Assembly: GCF_014873705.1 (NCBI RefSeq)
Contig: NZ_JADBDS010000004.1
Coordinates: 62,001-126,000 of the forward strand
Length of the DNA stretch: 64,000 bases
From: Mycobacterium sp. OAS707
Lineage (GTDB): Bacteria; Actinomycetota; Actinomycetes; Mycobacteriales; Mycobacteriaceae
Direction of reading: 5' to 3'
The translations under genes and the position numbers were made by a program. Below, piece after piece: positions 15,101 through 24,189 of the stretch. Within the stretch, counting starts at the first letter, position 1. Each line of letters opens with the position of its first letter. The notes under the pieces were generated by a model, which saw only the letters and a list, made by a program, of their open reading frames with translations, did no database searches and was not told the DNA's origin.

Positions 15101-17245
15101 CTAGGCCGCGACGGTTTTCGCCGCTGCCGAGTCTGTCGAGATGTCCGCCGCGTTCGCCGTCGGCAACGACAGCGTCATGCCCGATACGTTCAGCGCGCCC
15201 GCTGTCGTGATCGTCTCGTACGGGAACGCCGACGCCACCAACTGCAGCGTCACCGTCTCACCCGGCTCGAGCGTCTGCGCCACCATCTCCATCGGCACCG
15301 ACACCGTATGCGTCTTACCGTCCAGCGTGACCGGAACCGGTGTGACGAGGTTGCCCAACACCAAACCGGTCGTATCGTCGACCAGCTGCGCGTAGACGTG
15401 ACGGCTGGTGCCGGTGCCCGAATACGTCATCGTCAACCGCGGCGCCCCCACGATGTAGGTCGTGTCGGCCACCGCCGGAATCGTGAGGTTCAACGCGTTG
15501 ACCGCCCGCGAACCGGACGGGATACCGAGCAGGGTGCCGAGCGGGAACGCGGTCAGGATCCGAGGTTCGGGCCCCGACCCGCCGAGGAACGGAATGAGCG
15601 GCAGCACACCACCTTTGGAGGTGGACGCGACAATCGGCGTGCCCTGGTGCACCGGATAGGTGTCCGACGAGAACCGCTGGCCGTGCTGGTCGACCCACTC
15701 GAACTGCGGGCCGGTGTCCACGCTCAAATCGCCCTTCACGTACCTGTCCAGCCACGCCATCGTCGCCTCCTTGACCATCACACCGTCATTGGTGGACGTC
15801 AGGCACGCGCCGTGGCCGCCGCAGAACCACACCACCTTGGTCGGAACACCCGCCGCCACAAGCGCTTTCGCGTTCGCGTCAGCCTCGGCCAAGGTGAACA
15901 GCGTGTCGACTGTGCCCTGCACCAGCAACGTGGGCGCCGTGATGTTCTTGACGAGGTCACCGGGACCGCGTTCGGCGATCAGATCCTGATCGGCTTCCGT
16001 GATGGTGCCGGTGATGTCGCCGTAGATCAGGCCCGGGTAGATACGCGGGTTGACGCGGGCATTCGTGCCGATGAGCGCGGCGACCAGGATTGTGCCCCAG
16101 CTGCTCTTGAACGCCTGATCCTTGTACAGCGACGTGGTCAGGCTGTGCCAGGCGATGGTCGGCACGATCGCGTCGATGCGATGGTCGTTGACGGCGGTCG
16201 CCAACTGGATACCGCCGCCATAGGAGGCGCCGACCATGCCGATCCGCGGATCCAACGTCTTGGCATCGTCGAGCTTGACCTCGGGCTGCGTAGCCAGCCA
16301 GCTGATGATCGCCGAGACGTCCTTACCCTCGAAGTCCGGATGGTCGACCTGCATGGTGCCGCCCGAACTCCATTCCCCGCGCGGGTCCCAGGTGACGACG
16401 TTGTATCCGGCATGCCGCAGTGTGCCCACACCGATCACGTCGTTCGGCAGGAATTCGTCGTTCATCGCGTCGGGGTTCGTCGCACCCGGTAGCGCCAGGC
16501 CGGGGCCGTCGAGGATCGTCGGCGCCTTCTGCCCCGCCCGCAGCCCGGCCGCGGGCATGAAGTGCACGTAGATCGGGGTGCCGTCGAAGGAGATCACCTT
16601 CACGTCGCGCGGCACCGGCGTGCCCGGCGCGAGGCCGAACTGCACCGGATAGCCGACGAAGCGGTGCAGGACGTCGCCGATCAGCGGGATCTGGTGGATG
16701 AACGCGACCACCGGCGTGACGAACATCGGCCCGACGACAGGCAGATGCTGCAGGCCCTCCAGCGGCGCGGGCGCCGCGATCGCGACCGGCGGCTGGGCAG
16801 CGGGGGTGGAGTCCGACGTCGTGACGGTCGACGCCGCGACGGTGCTGGCCTTCGCCAGCGTCTTCGACCTGTTGGATTCCTGTCGCGCGGCGGCCACCAT
16901 CATCAACGGCAGCGCCGGCTCCGCCGGCGGGTTCGGCTTCTGCGCCGCCGCCACGGCGGTCTCGACGGTCTCGACGACCTTCGGGTCCGAAGCAACCGTC
17001 ACGCTGGTGGTCTTCTTCTTCTTTTTCTTCGGCGTCGACTCTGCGGCCGGCTTGGTCTCGGTGGATTCCTTTGCGGTATCAGTCTTTTCGTCCTGCGCGG
17101 GCTTGGCGTCCGTCGCTGACGTCTGCGAACCTGCCGCACTCGTCGGCTCGGCCGACGCGACTCCCTGCCCGACAAAAAGGGCGGCCCCGATTCCCAGAGC
17201 CACCGCCAGTCCACCGATCCGCCCCACGTACACCCCAGATTCCAT
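15101..17245 (-). CDS. Secreted alpha/beta hydrolase of the CocE/NonD (X-Pro dipeptidyl peptidase-like) group
   Basis: A 714-residue exported protein. The signal peptide (residues 1-32, ending GVASAE) is followed by a low-complexity Thr/Lys/Glu-rich linker with a run of six lysines. A catalytic domain comes next: TWDPRGEWSSGG, nucleophile elbow GASYGGG, acid in VQGTVDTLFTL and His in FCGGHGACL make a complete Ser-Asp-His triad. The C-terminal part is a jelly-roll-like domain as in X-Pro peptidase/CocE proteins. The lysine tract may anchor it to anionic wall polymers. The physiological ester or amide substrate is unknown. Confidence 0.82.
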   Translation of the reverse strand: MESGVYVGRIGGLAVALGIGAALFVGQGVASAEPTSAAGSQTSATDAKPAQDEKTDTAKESTETKPAAESTPKKKKKKTTSVTVASDPKVVETVETAVAAAQKPNPPAEPALPLMMVAAARQESNRSKTLAKASTVAASTVTTSDSTPAAQPPVAIAAPAPLEGLQHLPVVGPMFVTPVVAFIHQIPLIGDVLHRFVGYPVQFGLAPGTPVPRDVKVISFDGTPIYVHFMPAAGLRAGQKAPTILDGPGLALPGATNPDAMNDEFLPNDVIGVGTLRHAGYNVVTWDPRGEWSSGGTMQVDHPDFEGKDVSAIISWLATQPEVKLDDAKTLDPRIGMVGASYGGGIQLATAVNDHRIDAIVPTIAWHSLTTSLYKDQAFKSSWGTILVAALIGTNARVNPRIYPGLIYGDITGTITEADQDLIAERGPGDLVKNITAPTLLVQGTVDTLFTLAEADANAKALVAAGVPTKVVWFCGGHGACLTSTNDGVMVKEATMAWLDRYVKGDLSVDTGPQFEWVDQHGQRFSSDTYPVHQGTPIVASTSKGGVLPLIPFLGGSGPEPRILTAFPLGTLLGIPSGSRAVNALNLTIPAVADTTYIVGAPRLTMTYSGTGTSRHVYAQLVDDTTGLVLGNLVTPVPVTLDGKTHTVSVPMEMVAQTLEPGETVTLQLVASAFPYETITTAGALNVSGMTLSLPTANAADISTDSAAAKTVAA

Positions 17246-17310
17246 GACTATGCAAATACCGTGCGACGGGCGTCGCGTCCTCGTTTTCGGCGAGATGACA
17301 CCATCCGTTG

Positions 17311-18108
17311 GTGACCAACCTCGCCGACGTCACGCAGAACCAACTCGACCGATGGCGGCTCCGCCGTGACGGCGAACCGGTCCGGGGGGCCTGCTCGGTG
17401 GTGCTGCCGGTGCGGACGTCCGAAGGAATGCAGGCAGTCCTGAAGATCACCGATGACGTCGAGTCCGAACACGAGCACCTCGTGCTGCGCCGCTGGGGCG
17501 GCGACGGCGCGGTCCGCCTGCTCAGCGCCGACCCCCCGCACCACGCGGTCCTGCTGGAGCGACTGCGTGAACACAGCCTGGACACGCTGCGAGACGTCGA
17601 CGCCTGCGAGGTGGTCGCCGCGCTATACCGGCGGCTCCACGTCCCCGCCCTACCCCAATTACGCACGCTCACTTCATATCTCGAAGGGTGGACCGTCGAA
17701 TTCGAGGAACTCCCGCGGAGCGCGCCCATCCCGCACCGGCTGGTTGAGCAAGCGACGGCGTTGAGCCGCGAACTGGCAGATCAACCGGCAGACAACGTGG
17801 TTCACGGCAACCTCCACTACCGCAACGTGCTCGCCGGCGACCGTGAACCCTGGCTCGCCATCGCGCCGCGGCCGGCGAACGGCGATCCACATTACGAAAT
17901 CGCACCGATGCTGTGGCATCGCTGGGACGAACTCGTCGGCAACGTCCGCGACGGCGTGCGACGGCGTTTTTACGCGCTCGTCGACGCGGCAGGCTTCGAC
18001 GAAGACCGCGCCCGCGCCTGGGTCATCGTCCGGGTGGTGCGGCAAGCCGTCCACGACTCCGCCAACCTGACCAGGTACGTTGCCTTGGCCAAGGCGGTGC
18101 AGGACTGA
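17311..18108 (+). CDS. Aminoglycoside phosphotransferase-like protein, probable pseudokinase
   Basis: About 265 residues of the aminoglycoside/hydroxyurea phosphotransferase family, starting at GTG 17311 (a TTG codon precedes it directly). The kinase-like fold is recognisable: the ATP-site Lys in QAVLKITD, Glu-rich helix [10 protein letters not shown], and a catalytic-loop region reading [12 protein letters not shown]. In active members this is HGDLHxxN, so the catalytic Asp is Asn here. The following metal site, normally IDPKP, reads AIAPRP, so the Mg-binding Asp is also lost. The protein is therefore unlikely to transfer phosphate by the usual mechanism. It precedes two mycolic acid methyltransferase genes. 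Confidence 0.75.
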   Translation: MTNLADVTQNQLDRWRLRRDGEPVRGACSVVLPVRTSEGMQAVLKITDDVESEHEHLVLRRWGGDGAVRLLSADPPHHAVLLERLREHSLDTLRDVDACEVVAALYRRLHVPALPQLRTLTSYLEGWTVEFEELPRSAPIPHRLVEQATALSRELADQPADNVVHGNLHYRNVLAGDREPWLAIAPRPANGDPHYEIAPMLWHRWDELVGNVRDGVRRRFYALVDAAGFDEDRARAWVIVRVVRQAVHDSANLTRYVALAKAVQD

Positions 18109-18224
18109 TTGGTTGCCCACCAACAGTATTGGGTGCTCGCATCGACAAGGGTAATGTCAGGATCGGTGTTAAAGAAGCTGACACATATCAACTGCCCGTA
18201 TTCGACTGTCAGCGAGGATGCATA

Positions 18225-19151
18225 GTGTCAGGTAGCGCAGGAACAACTCCGGTCGCCCAGTCCAAGTGGCTGTCCAAGTCCGCCGGCCAGACGCGCGGCT
18301 CGGACAAGAAGGAAGTCCAGTTCCACTACGACATCTCCAACGACTTCTTCAAGCTGTGGCAGGACCCCACTCAGACCTACAGCTGCGCCTACTTCGAGCG
18401 CGACGATATGACGCTCGAACAGGCGCAGATGGCCAAGGTCGACCTTTCGCTCGGCAAGCTGGGGCTGCAACCGGGGATGACCCTGCTCGACATCGGTTGT
18501 GGGTGGGGGTCCACGATCATGCGGGCCGTCGAGAAGTACGACGTCAATGTCATCGGGTTGACGCTTTCGGAGAACCAGAAGCAGCACATCGAGGACCACT
18601 GGTTCGCCAACTCGACGAGCAAGCGTCACATGGAGGTTCGCCTGCAGCCGTGGGAGGAGTTCGAAGGGCAGGTCGACCGGATTGTGTCGATCGGCGCGTT
18701 CGAGCACTTCGGGTTCGGCAAGTACGACGACTACTTCAAGAAGACCTTCAACTGGCTGCCGGACGACGGGGTCATGCTGCTACACACGATCATCATTCCC
18801 GAAGACGAGGAGATCAAAGCCAAGAAGTTGCCGCTGACCATGTCGAACGTCCGCTTCATCAAGTTCATCATGGATGAGATCTACCCGGGCGGTCGGCTGC
18901 CGCTGGCGTCGATGGTCAGGGACCACGCCGTCGAGGCCGGCTACCACGTCACGCGTGAGCAACACCTCCAGCCGCACTATGTTCGGACGCTGGATACCTG
19001 GGCGGCAAATCTCGAGTCACAGAAGGACGAGGCCATCGCCATCACCTCGACAGAGATCTACGAGCGGTTCATGAAGTACCTCACGGGGTGTGCCGACCTG
19101 TTTCGCAACGGATACACAGATGTTTGCCAGTTCACTTGCGAGAAAGGCTGA
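18225..19151 (+). CDS. Mycolic acid cyclopropane synthase/methyltransferase family protein (1)
   Basis: A 308-residue SAM-dependent methyltransferase of the Cma/Mma/Pca group that modifies meromycolate chains. The SAM motif is [10 protein letters not shown], preceded by the family hallmark [20 protein letters not shown]. The segment [19 protein letters not shown] carries the conserved Glu-His-Phe of the active site, and EIYPGGRLP and [19 protein letters not shown] match the lipid-binding C terminus. Residues before HYDIS (about 35) are longer than in PcaA. It starts at GTG with a CGAGG site upstream. The specific modification (cyclopropane, methoxy or other) is not decidable by eye. Confidence 0.9.
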   Translation: MSGSAGTTPVAQSKWLSKSAGQTRGSDKKEVQFHYDISNDFFKLWQDPTQTYSCAYFERDDMTLEQAQMAKVDLSLGKLGLQPGMTLLDIGCGWGSTIMRAVEKYDVNVIGLTLSENQKQHIEDHWFANSTSKRHMEVRLQPWEEFEGQVDRIVSIGAFEHFGFGKYDDYFKKTFNWLPDDGVMLLHTIIIPEDEEIKAKKLPLTMSNVRFIKFIMDEIYPGGRLPLASMVRDHAVEAGYHVTREQHLQPHYVRTLDTWAANLESQKDEAIAITSTEIYERFMKYLTGCADLFRNGYTDVCQFTCEKG

Positions 19152-19240
19152 TTCGCCCACCTAACGAAACTTGAGGTAGAAACAAGGGGGGTCAGGTCCG
19201 TCGAGATCGCGAGAGCGATCCGTGGAGGAGGTCGATAGAG

Positions 19241-20125
19241 GTGGCTGAGGGCAACGCCGGGACGGTGAAGATGCGGCCGTTTTTCGAGGAGATCCAGGCC
19301 CACTACGACCTCTCCGACGAATTCTTCGGGACGTTTCAAGACCCATCCCGCACCTACAGTTGTGCGTTTTTCACCAACGACACCATGTCTCTTGAAGACG
19401 CGCAGATGGCGAAGATCGATCTCGCGCTCGACAAGCTCGAATTGCGCCCCGGAATGACGCTTCTCGACGTCGGTTGCGGGTGGGGCTCGGTACTGAAGCG
19501 TGCGGTTCAGAACTACGACGTCAACGTCGTCGGGCTGACGCTGAGCAAGAATCAGGCGGCTTACTGCCAGCACTTGCTCGAGGAGATCGATTCCGATCGC
19601 TCGCGGCGAGTGTTCCTGCGCGGCTGGGAAGAATTCGACGAGCCCGTCGACCGCATCATCAGCATCGAGGCGTTCGAAGCGTTTCCGAAAGACCGCTACG
19701 CGGCCTTCTTCGAAACCTGCTATCGAATCCTGCCTGCGGGCGGCCGGATGGTGCTGCAGACGATCCTCGGCCATCCGCTCAAGCGGTGGCCCGAGATGGG
19801 CATCCCGATCACCATGACGGACCTGAAGTTCATGCGGTTCATTGCCAAGGAGATCTTCCCTGGCGGCGCCATCCCCTGTGACGAAGACATTGCCGAATAC
19901 TCCGGTGCGGCAGGGTTTTCGCTGGAACAGACGCAGTACCTCAATGAGCATTATGTGCGGACGCTGGATGCGTGGGCGGCCAACTTGCAAGCCGCGCACG
20001 ACGAAGCGGTGGCCGCGACGTCCCAAGAGGTTTTCGACCGCTACATGCGCTACCTGACCGGATGCTCCGCCTTCTTCCGCCGCGGGATCAGCGAACTGGG
20101 ACAGTTCACGTTGACGAAGGCGTGA
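19241..20125 (+). CDS. Mycolic acid methyltransferase family protein (2), UmaA/MmaA1-like
   Basis: A 294-residue paralogue of the preceding gene, starting at GTG. It has IQAHYDLSDEFFGTFQDPSR, SAM motif LLDVGCGWGS, and a C terminus YLTGCSAFFRRGISELGQFT. It reads SIEAFEAF in the active-site segment where cyclopropane synthases read SIGAFEHF, and it has MGIPITMTDLKFMRFI, which resembles M. tuberculosis UmaA (TIGAFEAF, TMSDVRFMRFI) more than CmaA or PcaA. The loss of the His next to Phe suggests a different outcome from cyclopropanation. It is followed at 4 bases by the convergent ketosynthase-like gene. Confidence 0.88.
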   Translation: MAEGNAGTVKMRPFFEEIQAHYDLSDEFFGTFQDPSRTYSCAFFTNDTMSLEDAQMAKIDLALDKLELRPGMTLLDVGCGWGSVLKRAVQNYDVNVVGLTLSKNQAAYCQHLLEEIDSDRSRRVFLRGWEEFDEPVDRIISIEAFEAFPKDRYAAFFETCYRILPAGGRMVLQTILGHPLKRWPEMGIPITMTDLKFMRFIAKEIFPGGAIPCDEDIAEYSGAAGFSLEQTQYLNEHYVRTLDAWAANLQAAHDEAVAATSQEVFDRYMRYLTGCSAFFRRGISELGQFTLTKA

Positions 20126-20128
20126 CGC

Positions 20129-21379
20129 TCAAGCGGCGCCGAACACGACCGCGACGTTGTGGCCGCCGATGCCAAACGAATTGGTGACCGCATAGCGGTA
20201 GTCGCCGTTGCGGGGAATGCCGCTGACGACGTCGAGGTCGATTTCGGGGTCGAGGTTCGTCAGGTTGAGCGTCGCAGGCACGACTCCGTCGCGCAGCGCC
20301 TGAACCGTCAACACCGCCTCCACGGCGCCTGCCGCGCCCAACGAATGACCTAGTGCGGCTTTGGGAGCAAAAACCGCCGGCTTGTGATTGCCGAATGCGA
20401 GCGCGATCGCGTTGGCCTCGGCGAGGTCGCCGTGCTTGGTACCGCTGGCATGCGCATTCACATGGTCGATGTCGGTAGGCGTCAGCCCCGCCAAGTCGAT
20501 GGCGCGCGCGATCGCGTGGCTGGCATCCTGCCCGCTTGGGTTCGGCTCGACCACGTCGTAGCCGTCGGAGGTCATCGCCGCCCCCATGACCCGCGCCAGG
20601 ATCGAGGCACCGCGCGCCTTGGCGTGTTCCTCGGTCTCGATGAGCAGCAGCGCACCGCCTTCGCCGAGCACCATGCCGTCGCGGTCCTTGTCGAACGGGC
20701 GGCAGGCTGCCTGCGGGTCATCATTGTTGGCTGACAACAGCCCCGCCTGCCAGAACGATGCGACGGGCACCGCCTCGATGTGCGTCTCCACCCCGCCGCA
20801 GATCGCGATGTCAGCCTCGCCGAGCACGATCTGTCGCCACGCCTCGGCGATTGCTGCGGCGCCCGACGCGTCGCCCATGATCGGCGACATGATCCCGGCC
20901 TTGGCCTGGCGATCGAGCCCGAGCGCTGCGGCAGGCGAATTCGGCATGTACATCTGCACCGCGAGAGGCGACACCGCGCGCAGCCCCTTCTCCTTCCAGG
21001 AGTCGTACTGCGAGGGGATCTCCTCGGTGCTGCCGAGCGCGAGGCCCATTGCGATCATCAGTCGCCTGGTGTCGACGTCCGGCGTTCCGGCGTTCTCCCA
21101 CAACCGCCGTCCCAACACGAGCGACATCTTCTGCATGTACGCCAGCCGCCGGAGCTCCACGCGGCTGAGGTGTTCGTCGAAATTCTCTTGCAGCGGCCCG
21201 CCGATGCGCACCGGTGAATCGAACTCGCCGACGAAGGCTTTATCCAGTTCGCGAATGCCGCTTTGCCCGTCGAGCAGCGCCCGCCAAGTCTTTTCCGCAT
21301 CGGGGCCAAGCGAAGTGGTCGATGCGACTGCGGTGACGACGACGTCGGGGAAACCGTCGCCCGTTCTCAACGACGCCAT
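20129..21379 (-). CDS. KasA/KasB-like beta-ketoacyl-ACP synthase lacking the catalytic cysteine
   Basis: A 416-residue FabF-type thiolase-fold protein clearly related to mycobacterial KasA/KasB (GDGFPDVVVTAVASTTSLGP, SPLAVQMYMPN, GDYRYAVTNSFGIGGHNVA). The two active-site His are present (DHVNAHASGT and ALGHSLGAAG). The nucleophile segment, VSACSSGSEAIA in KasA, reads IMGDASGAAAIA here, so the cysteine is Asp at residue 170. The protein cannot form the acyl-thioester and may act as a decarboxylase, a chain-length-factor-like partner or a scaffold. It is convergent with the mycolate methyltransferases and divergent from the hexarate genes. Confidence 0.88.
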   Translation of the reverse strand: MASLRTGDGFPDVVVTAVASTTSLGPDAEKTWRALLDGQSGIRELDKAFVGEFDSPVRIGGPLQENFDEHLSRVELRRLAYMQKMSLVLGRRLWENAGTPDVDTRRLMIAMGLALGSTEEIPSQYDSWKEKGLRAVSPLAVQMYMPNSPAAALGLDRQAKAGIMSPIMGDASGAAAIAEAWRQIVLGEADIAICGGVETHIEAVPVASFWQAGLLSANNDDPQAACRPFDKDRDGMVLGEGGALLLIETEEHAKARGASILARVMGAAMTSDGYDVVEPNPSGQDASHAIARAIDLAGLTPTDIDHVNAHASGTKHGDLAEANAIALAFGNHKPAVFAPKAALGHSLGAAGAVEAVLTVQALRDGVVPATLNLTNLDPEIDLDVVSGIPRNGDYRYAVTNSFGIGGHNVAVVFGAA

Positions 21380-21618
21380 GCCTGCCGAATTCCTTCACTC
21401 GCGAGATTGTGTTGAGCGGTCTGACACCAGATTACGAGCCTCTGCAAGGCGACTCACAGGTCGTCTTGTCGATGTTCGTTCGATGGCTTCCCCGTTCGTT
21501 TGCCGAGGCATTAATCCAAGTACTGCATCATTCGGCCGTATATCGGTCTTGGACAAGCATGGATATGCCTCCTACCGTTGCTGATAGACAGCGACGACCA
21601 GCGACGGCCGAGGACACC

Positions 21619-23217
21619 ATGACAACGACCATGCCCGACACCTCACGCCTGACCGGACAGATGCTCATCGCCGGCTCACCCGTGCGCGGCGCAGGCACAC
21701 CGATTCGCGGGTTCAACCCGAGCACCGGCCAGCAACTCGAGCCTGCCTACCCCTACGGCGATCGGTCTCACGTCGAGACCGCGTGCTCCGCGGCTGCGGC
21801 GGCTTTCGCCGACTACCGGTCGACAACCGCCGAGCAGCGCGCCAAGTTCCTGGAGAAGATTGCGGCCAACATCGAAGCCATCCGCGACGGTGTCATCGCC
21901 CGCGCCGTCGCGGAATCAGGACTGCCAGAGGCCCGCATCACCGGCGAGGTCGCGCGCACCACCGGTCAGTTGCGGATGTTCGCCGACGTGCTGCGCGAGG
22001 GCAGCTGGAACGGCGCACGCATCGATCCCGCCCTGCCCGACCGGGAGCCGTTGCCACGGCCCGACATTCGTCAGCGCTCCATTCCGCTGGGGCCGGTCGC
22101 GGTGTTCGGCGCAAGCAACTTTCCGCTGGCGTTCTCGGTCGCAGGTGGCGATACCGCGTCGGCACTGGCCGCCGGGTGCCCGGTCGTCGTCAAAGCCCAC
22201 GACGCCCACCCCGGGACCTCCGAATTGATCGGCCGCGCCATCACCGAGGCTGTCGCCGACACCGGACTGCCCGCAGGCACCTTCTCGCTACTGTTCGGAT
22301 CGGGGCCCGAGCTTGGCATCGCGCTCGTCACCGATCCGCGGATCAAGGCGGTCGGCTTCACCGGATCACGCACTGCGGGAACGGCTCTCGTCGCTGCCGC
22401 GGCGAGCCGTCCCGAACCGATCCCGGTGTACGCCGAGATGAGCTCGGTCAACCCGGTGTTCCTGCTCGACGGCGCCTTGGCGTCACGCGGCGCAGCCCTC
22501 GGCGCTGCGTTCGTCGCGTCGCTGACAATGGGCTCCGGACAGTTCTGCACCAATCCGGGTTTGGTGATCGCCATAGACGGGCCGGGCCTTGACACCTTCC
22601 TCGGCGCGGCACGGGATGCCGTCGCGAAGGCAGCTGCCACCCCGATGCTCACGCCCGGCATCGCGTCGAACTACGCCGCCGGTGTCGACACGTTGAGCGG
22701 AGAAGCCGACCTGATAGTCCGTGGCGAGGCTTCCGAGAGCGAAACATATTGCCGCGCTGCACTATTCACGACCGATGCGTCGCGTTTCCTGGGCTCGGAG
22801 CGGCTGCAGGCCGAGGTATTCGGCGCGTCGAGCCTGATCGTGCGCTGCGCCGACGCAGCCGAGATGCGCGCCGTCGCCGAGGGCCTCGAGGGCCAGCTGA
22901 CTGCCACCGTGCACGCCGACGAGTCCGACTACGACGATGCTCGCCAGCTGGTGCCCCTGCTCGAGCTCAAGGCAGGCCGGATCCTCTTCGACGGCTGGCC
23001 TACCGGCGTCGAGGTCGGGCACGCGATGGTGCACGGTGGCCCATACCCGGCCACGTCCGACTCGCGGAGCACATCGGTTGGCTCTCGTGCGATCGAGCGC
23101 TTCCTTCGCCCGGTCGCCTACCAGAACGTGCCGAAGTCGCTGCTGCCCAGTGCAATTGCCGACGACAATCCAGACCACCTGTGGCGGCGCATCGATGGCC
23201 GACTGACCCGTGACTGA
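21619..23217 (+). CDS. Alpha-ketoglutarate semialdehyde dehydrogenase (2,5-dioxovalerate dehydrogenase) family
   Basis: A 532-residue aldehyde dehydrogenase. VFGASNFPLAFSVAGGDTAS and VVKAHDAHPGTSELI form the NAD(P)-binding region, GFTGSRTAGTAL the nicotinamide loop, YAEMSSVNP provides the general-base Glu, and GSGQFCTNPG the catalytic Cys. These are diagnostic of the KGSADH branch that oxidises 2-oxoglutarate semialdehyde to 2-oxoglutarate at the end of hexarate and pentose catabolism. The ATG at 21619 has GAGGA at a good distance, and longer in-frame starts are poorly supported. It overlaps or abuts the next gene, forming an operon. Confidence 0.9.
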   Translation: MTTTMPDTSRLTGQMLIAGSPVRGAGTPIRGFNPSTGQQLEPAYPYGDRSHVETACSAAAAAFADYRSTTAEQRAKFLEKIAANIEAIRDGVIARAVAESGLPEARITGEVARTTGQLRMFADVLREGSWNGARIDPALPDREPLPRPDIRQRSIPLGPVAVFGASNFPLAFSVAGGDTASALAAGCPVVVKAHDAHPGTSELIGRAITEAVADTGLPAGTFSLLFGSGPELGIALVTDPRIKAVGFTGSRTAGTALVAAAASRPEPIPVYAEMSSVNPVFLLDGALASRGAALGAAFVASLTMGSGQFCTNPGLVIAIDGPGLDTFLGAARDAVAKAAATPMLTPGIASNYAAGVDTLSGEADLIVRGEASESETYCRAALFTTDASRFLGSERLQAEVFGASSLIVRCADAAEMRAVAEGLEGQLTATVHADESDYDDARQLVPLLELKAGRILFDGWPTGVEVGHAMVHGGPYPATSDSRSTSVGSRAIERFLRPVAYQNVPKSLLPSAIADDNPDHLWRRIDGRLTRD

Positions 23218-23248
23218 CCCCGCAACACCGATCAAGGAGTCCCAACCG

Positions 23249-24187
23249 ATGCACCCCACGTTTAGTGGAGTTCTGTTCTTCCCTGTCACCCCGATGACCG
23301 AGGCAGGCGAGGTCGACCTCGACCTGCTGGCCCGCCACGTCGGCAGCGGTGTCGACGCCGGTCCCGGCGGCGTGTTCATCGCTTGCGGCACAGGTGAATT
23401 CCACGCCATGGAGGCCGAGGAGTTCGGCCGCGTCGTGCGAACTGCCGTCGAGGTGGTCGCCGGCTGCGTGCCGGTCTACGCGGGCGCAGGCGGCTCCGTC
23501 ACCCAGGCCAAGGTATTCGCCGCGACCGCCGAGGACGCCGGCGCCGACGGCATCCTGTTGCTGCCGCCGTATCTCGTCGAGATGCCGCAGGCTGGGCTGA
23601 TCGCCTACACCCGAGAGGTCGCGGCTGTCACCGACCTTCCGCTCATCGTCTACAACCGCAACAATGCCCGCTATACCGAGGCATCCGCCATCGAGGTCGC
23701 TAAGATCCCGAATGTGATCGGATTCAAGGACGGCACAGGCGATCTCGACCAGGTCGCGCGCATTGTCCGCGCGGTCAGCGATGCGTTGAAAGATGCAGAC
23801 AAGGACTTCCTGTTCTTCAACGGCATGCCGACCGCGGAGACCACGCAGCAGGCCTACCGCGCGATCGGGGTGCCGCTGTACTCGTCGGCGACGTTCGCGT
23901 TCGCCCCCGACCTGGCGCTGGCGTTCTTCAACGCGCTCGAAGCCGGAAATGACGCGCTGGCGAACGGTCTGCTGCGGGAGTTCTTCCACCCGCTCGTGCG
24001 ACTGCGCGACACCGTGCCCGGATATGCGGTATCGCTCGTCAAGGCGGGCGTCGCATTGGAGGGCACGCCCGCGGGCCCGGTCCGCCCACCGCTGGTGATG
24101 CCGACCGCCGACGACGTGATCGAACTGCAGGCCATCATCGCCGCTGGTCGGTCGGTGCTGGCCGAGGCGCTCACCGAGGCTGTATAG
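23249..24187 (+). CDS. kdgD: 5-dehydro-4-deoxyglucarate dehydratase (decarboxylating)
   Basis: A 312-residue member of the dihydrodipicolinate synthase/N-acetylneuraminate lyase superfamily. The Schiff-base Lys is in VIGFKDGTGDLD, the Tyr in LIVYNRNNA, and the substrate-carboxylate loop is CGTGEF. The last of these replaces the GTTGE of DapA and is typical of keto-deoxyglucarate dehydratases. It converts 5-keto-4-deoxyglucarate to 2-oxoglutarate semialdehyde, water and CO2, feeding the dehydrogenase encoded upstream. AAGGAG nine bases before the ATG at 23249 decides the start; a GTG at 23210 overlapping the previous stop is the alternative. Confidence 0.92.
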   Translation: MHPTFSGVLFFPVTPMTEAGEVDLDLLARHVGSGVDAGPGGVFIACGTGEFHAMEAEEFGRVVRTAVEVVAGCVPVYAGAGGSVTQAKVFAATAEDAGADGILLLPPYLVEMPQAGLIAYTREVAAVTDLPLIVYNRNNARYTEASAIEVAKIPNVIGFKDGTGDLDQVARIVRAVSDALKDADKDFLFFNGMPTAETTQQAYRAIGVPLYSSATFAFAPDLALAFFNALEAGNDALANGLLREFFHPLVRLRDTVPGYAVSLVKAGVALEGTPAGPVRPPLVMPTADDVIELQAIIAAGRSVLAEALTEAV

Positions 24188-24189
24188 CC

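Noticed and set aside
17913-18224. Upstream extension of the first mycolate methyltransferase into the phosphotransferase gene
   Set aside because: The extension is in an alternate frame of the preceding gene and is Arg-rich. The GTG at 18225 with a CGAGG site fits family N termini.
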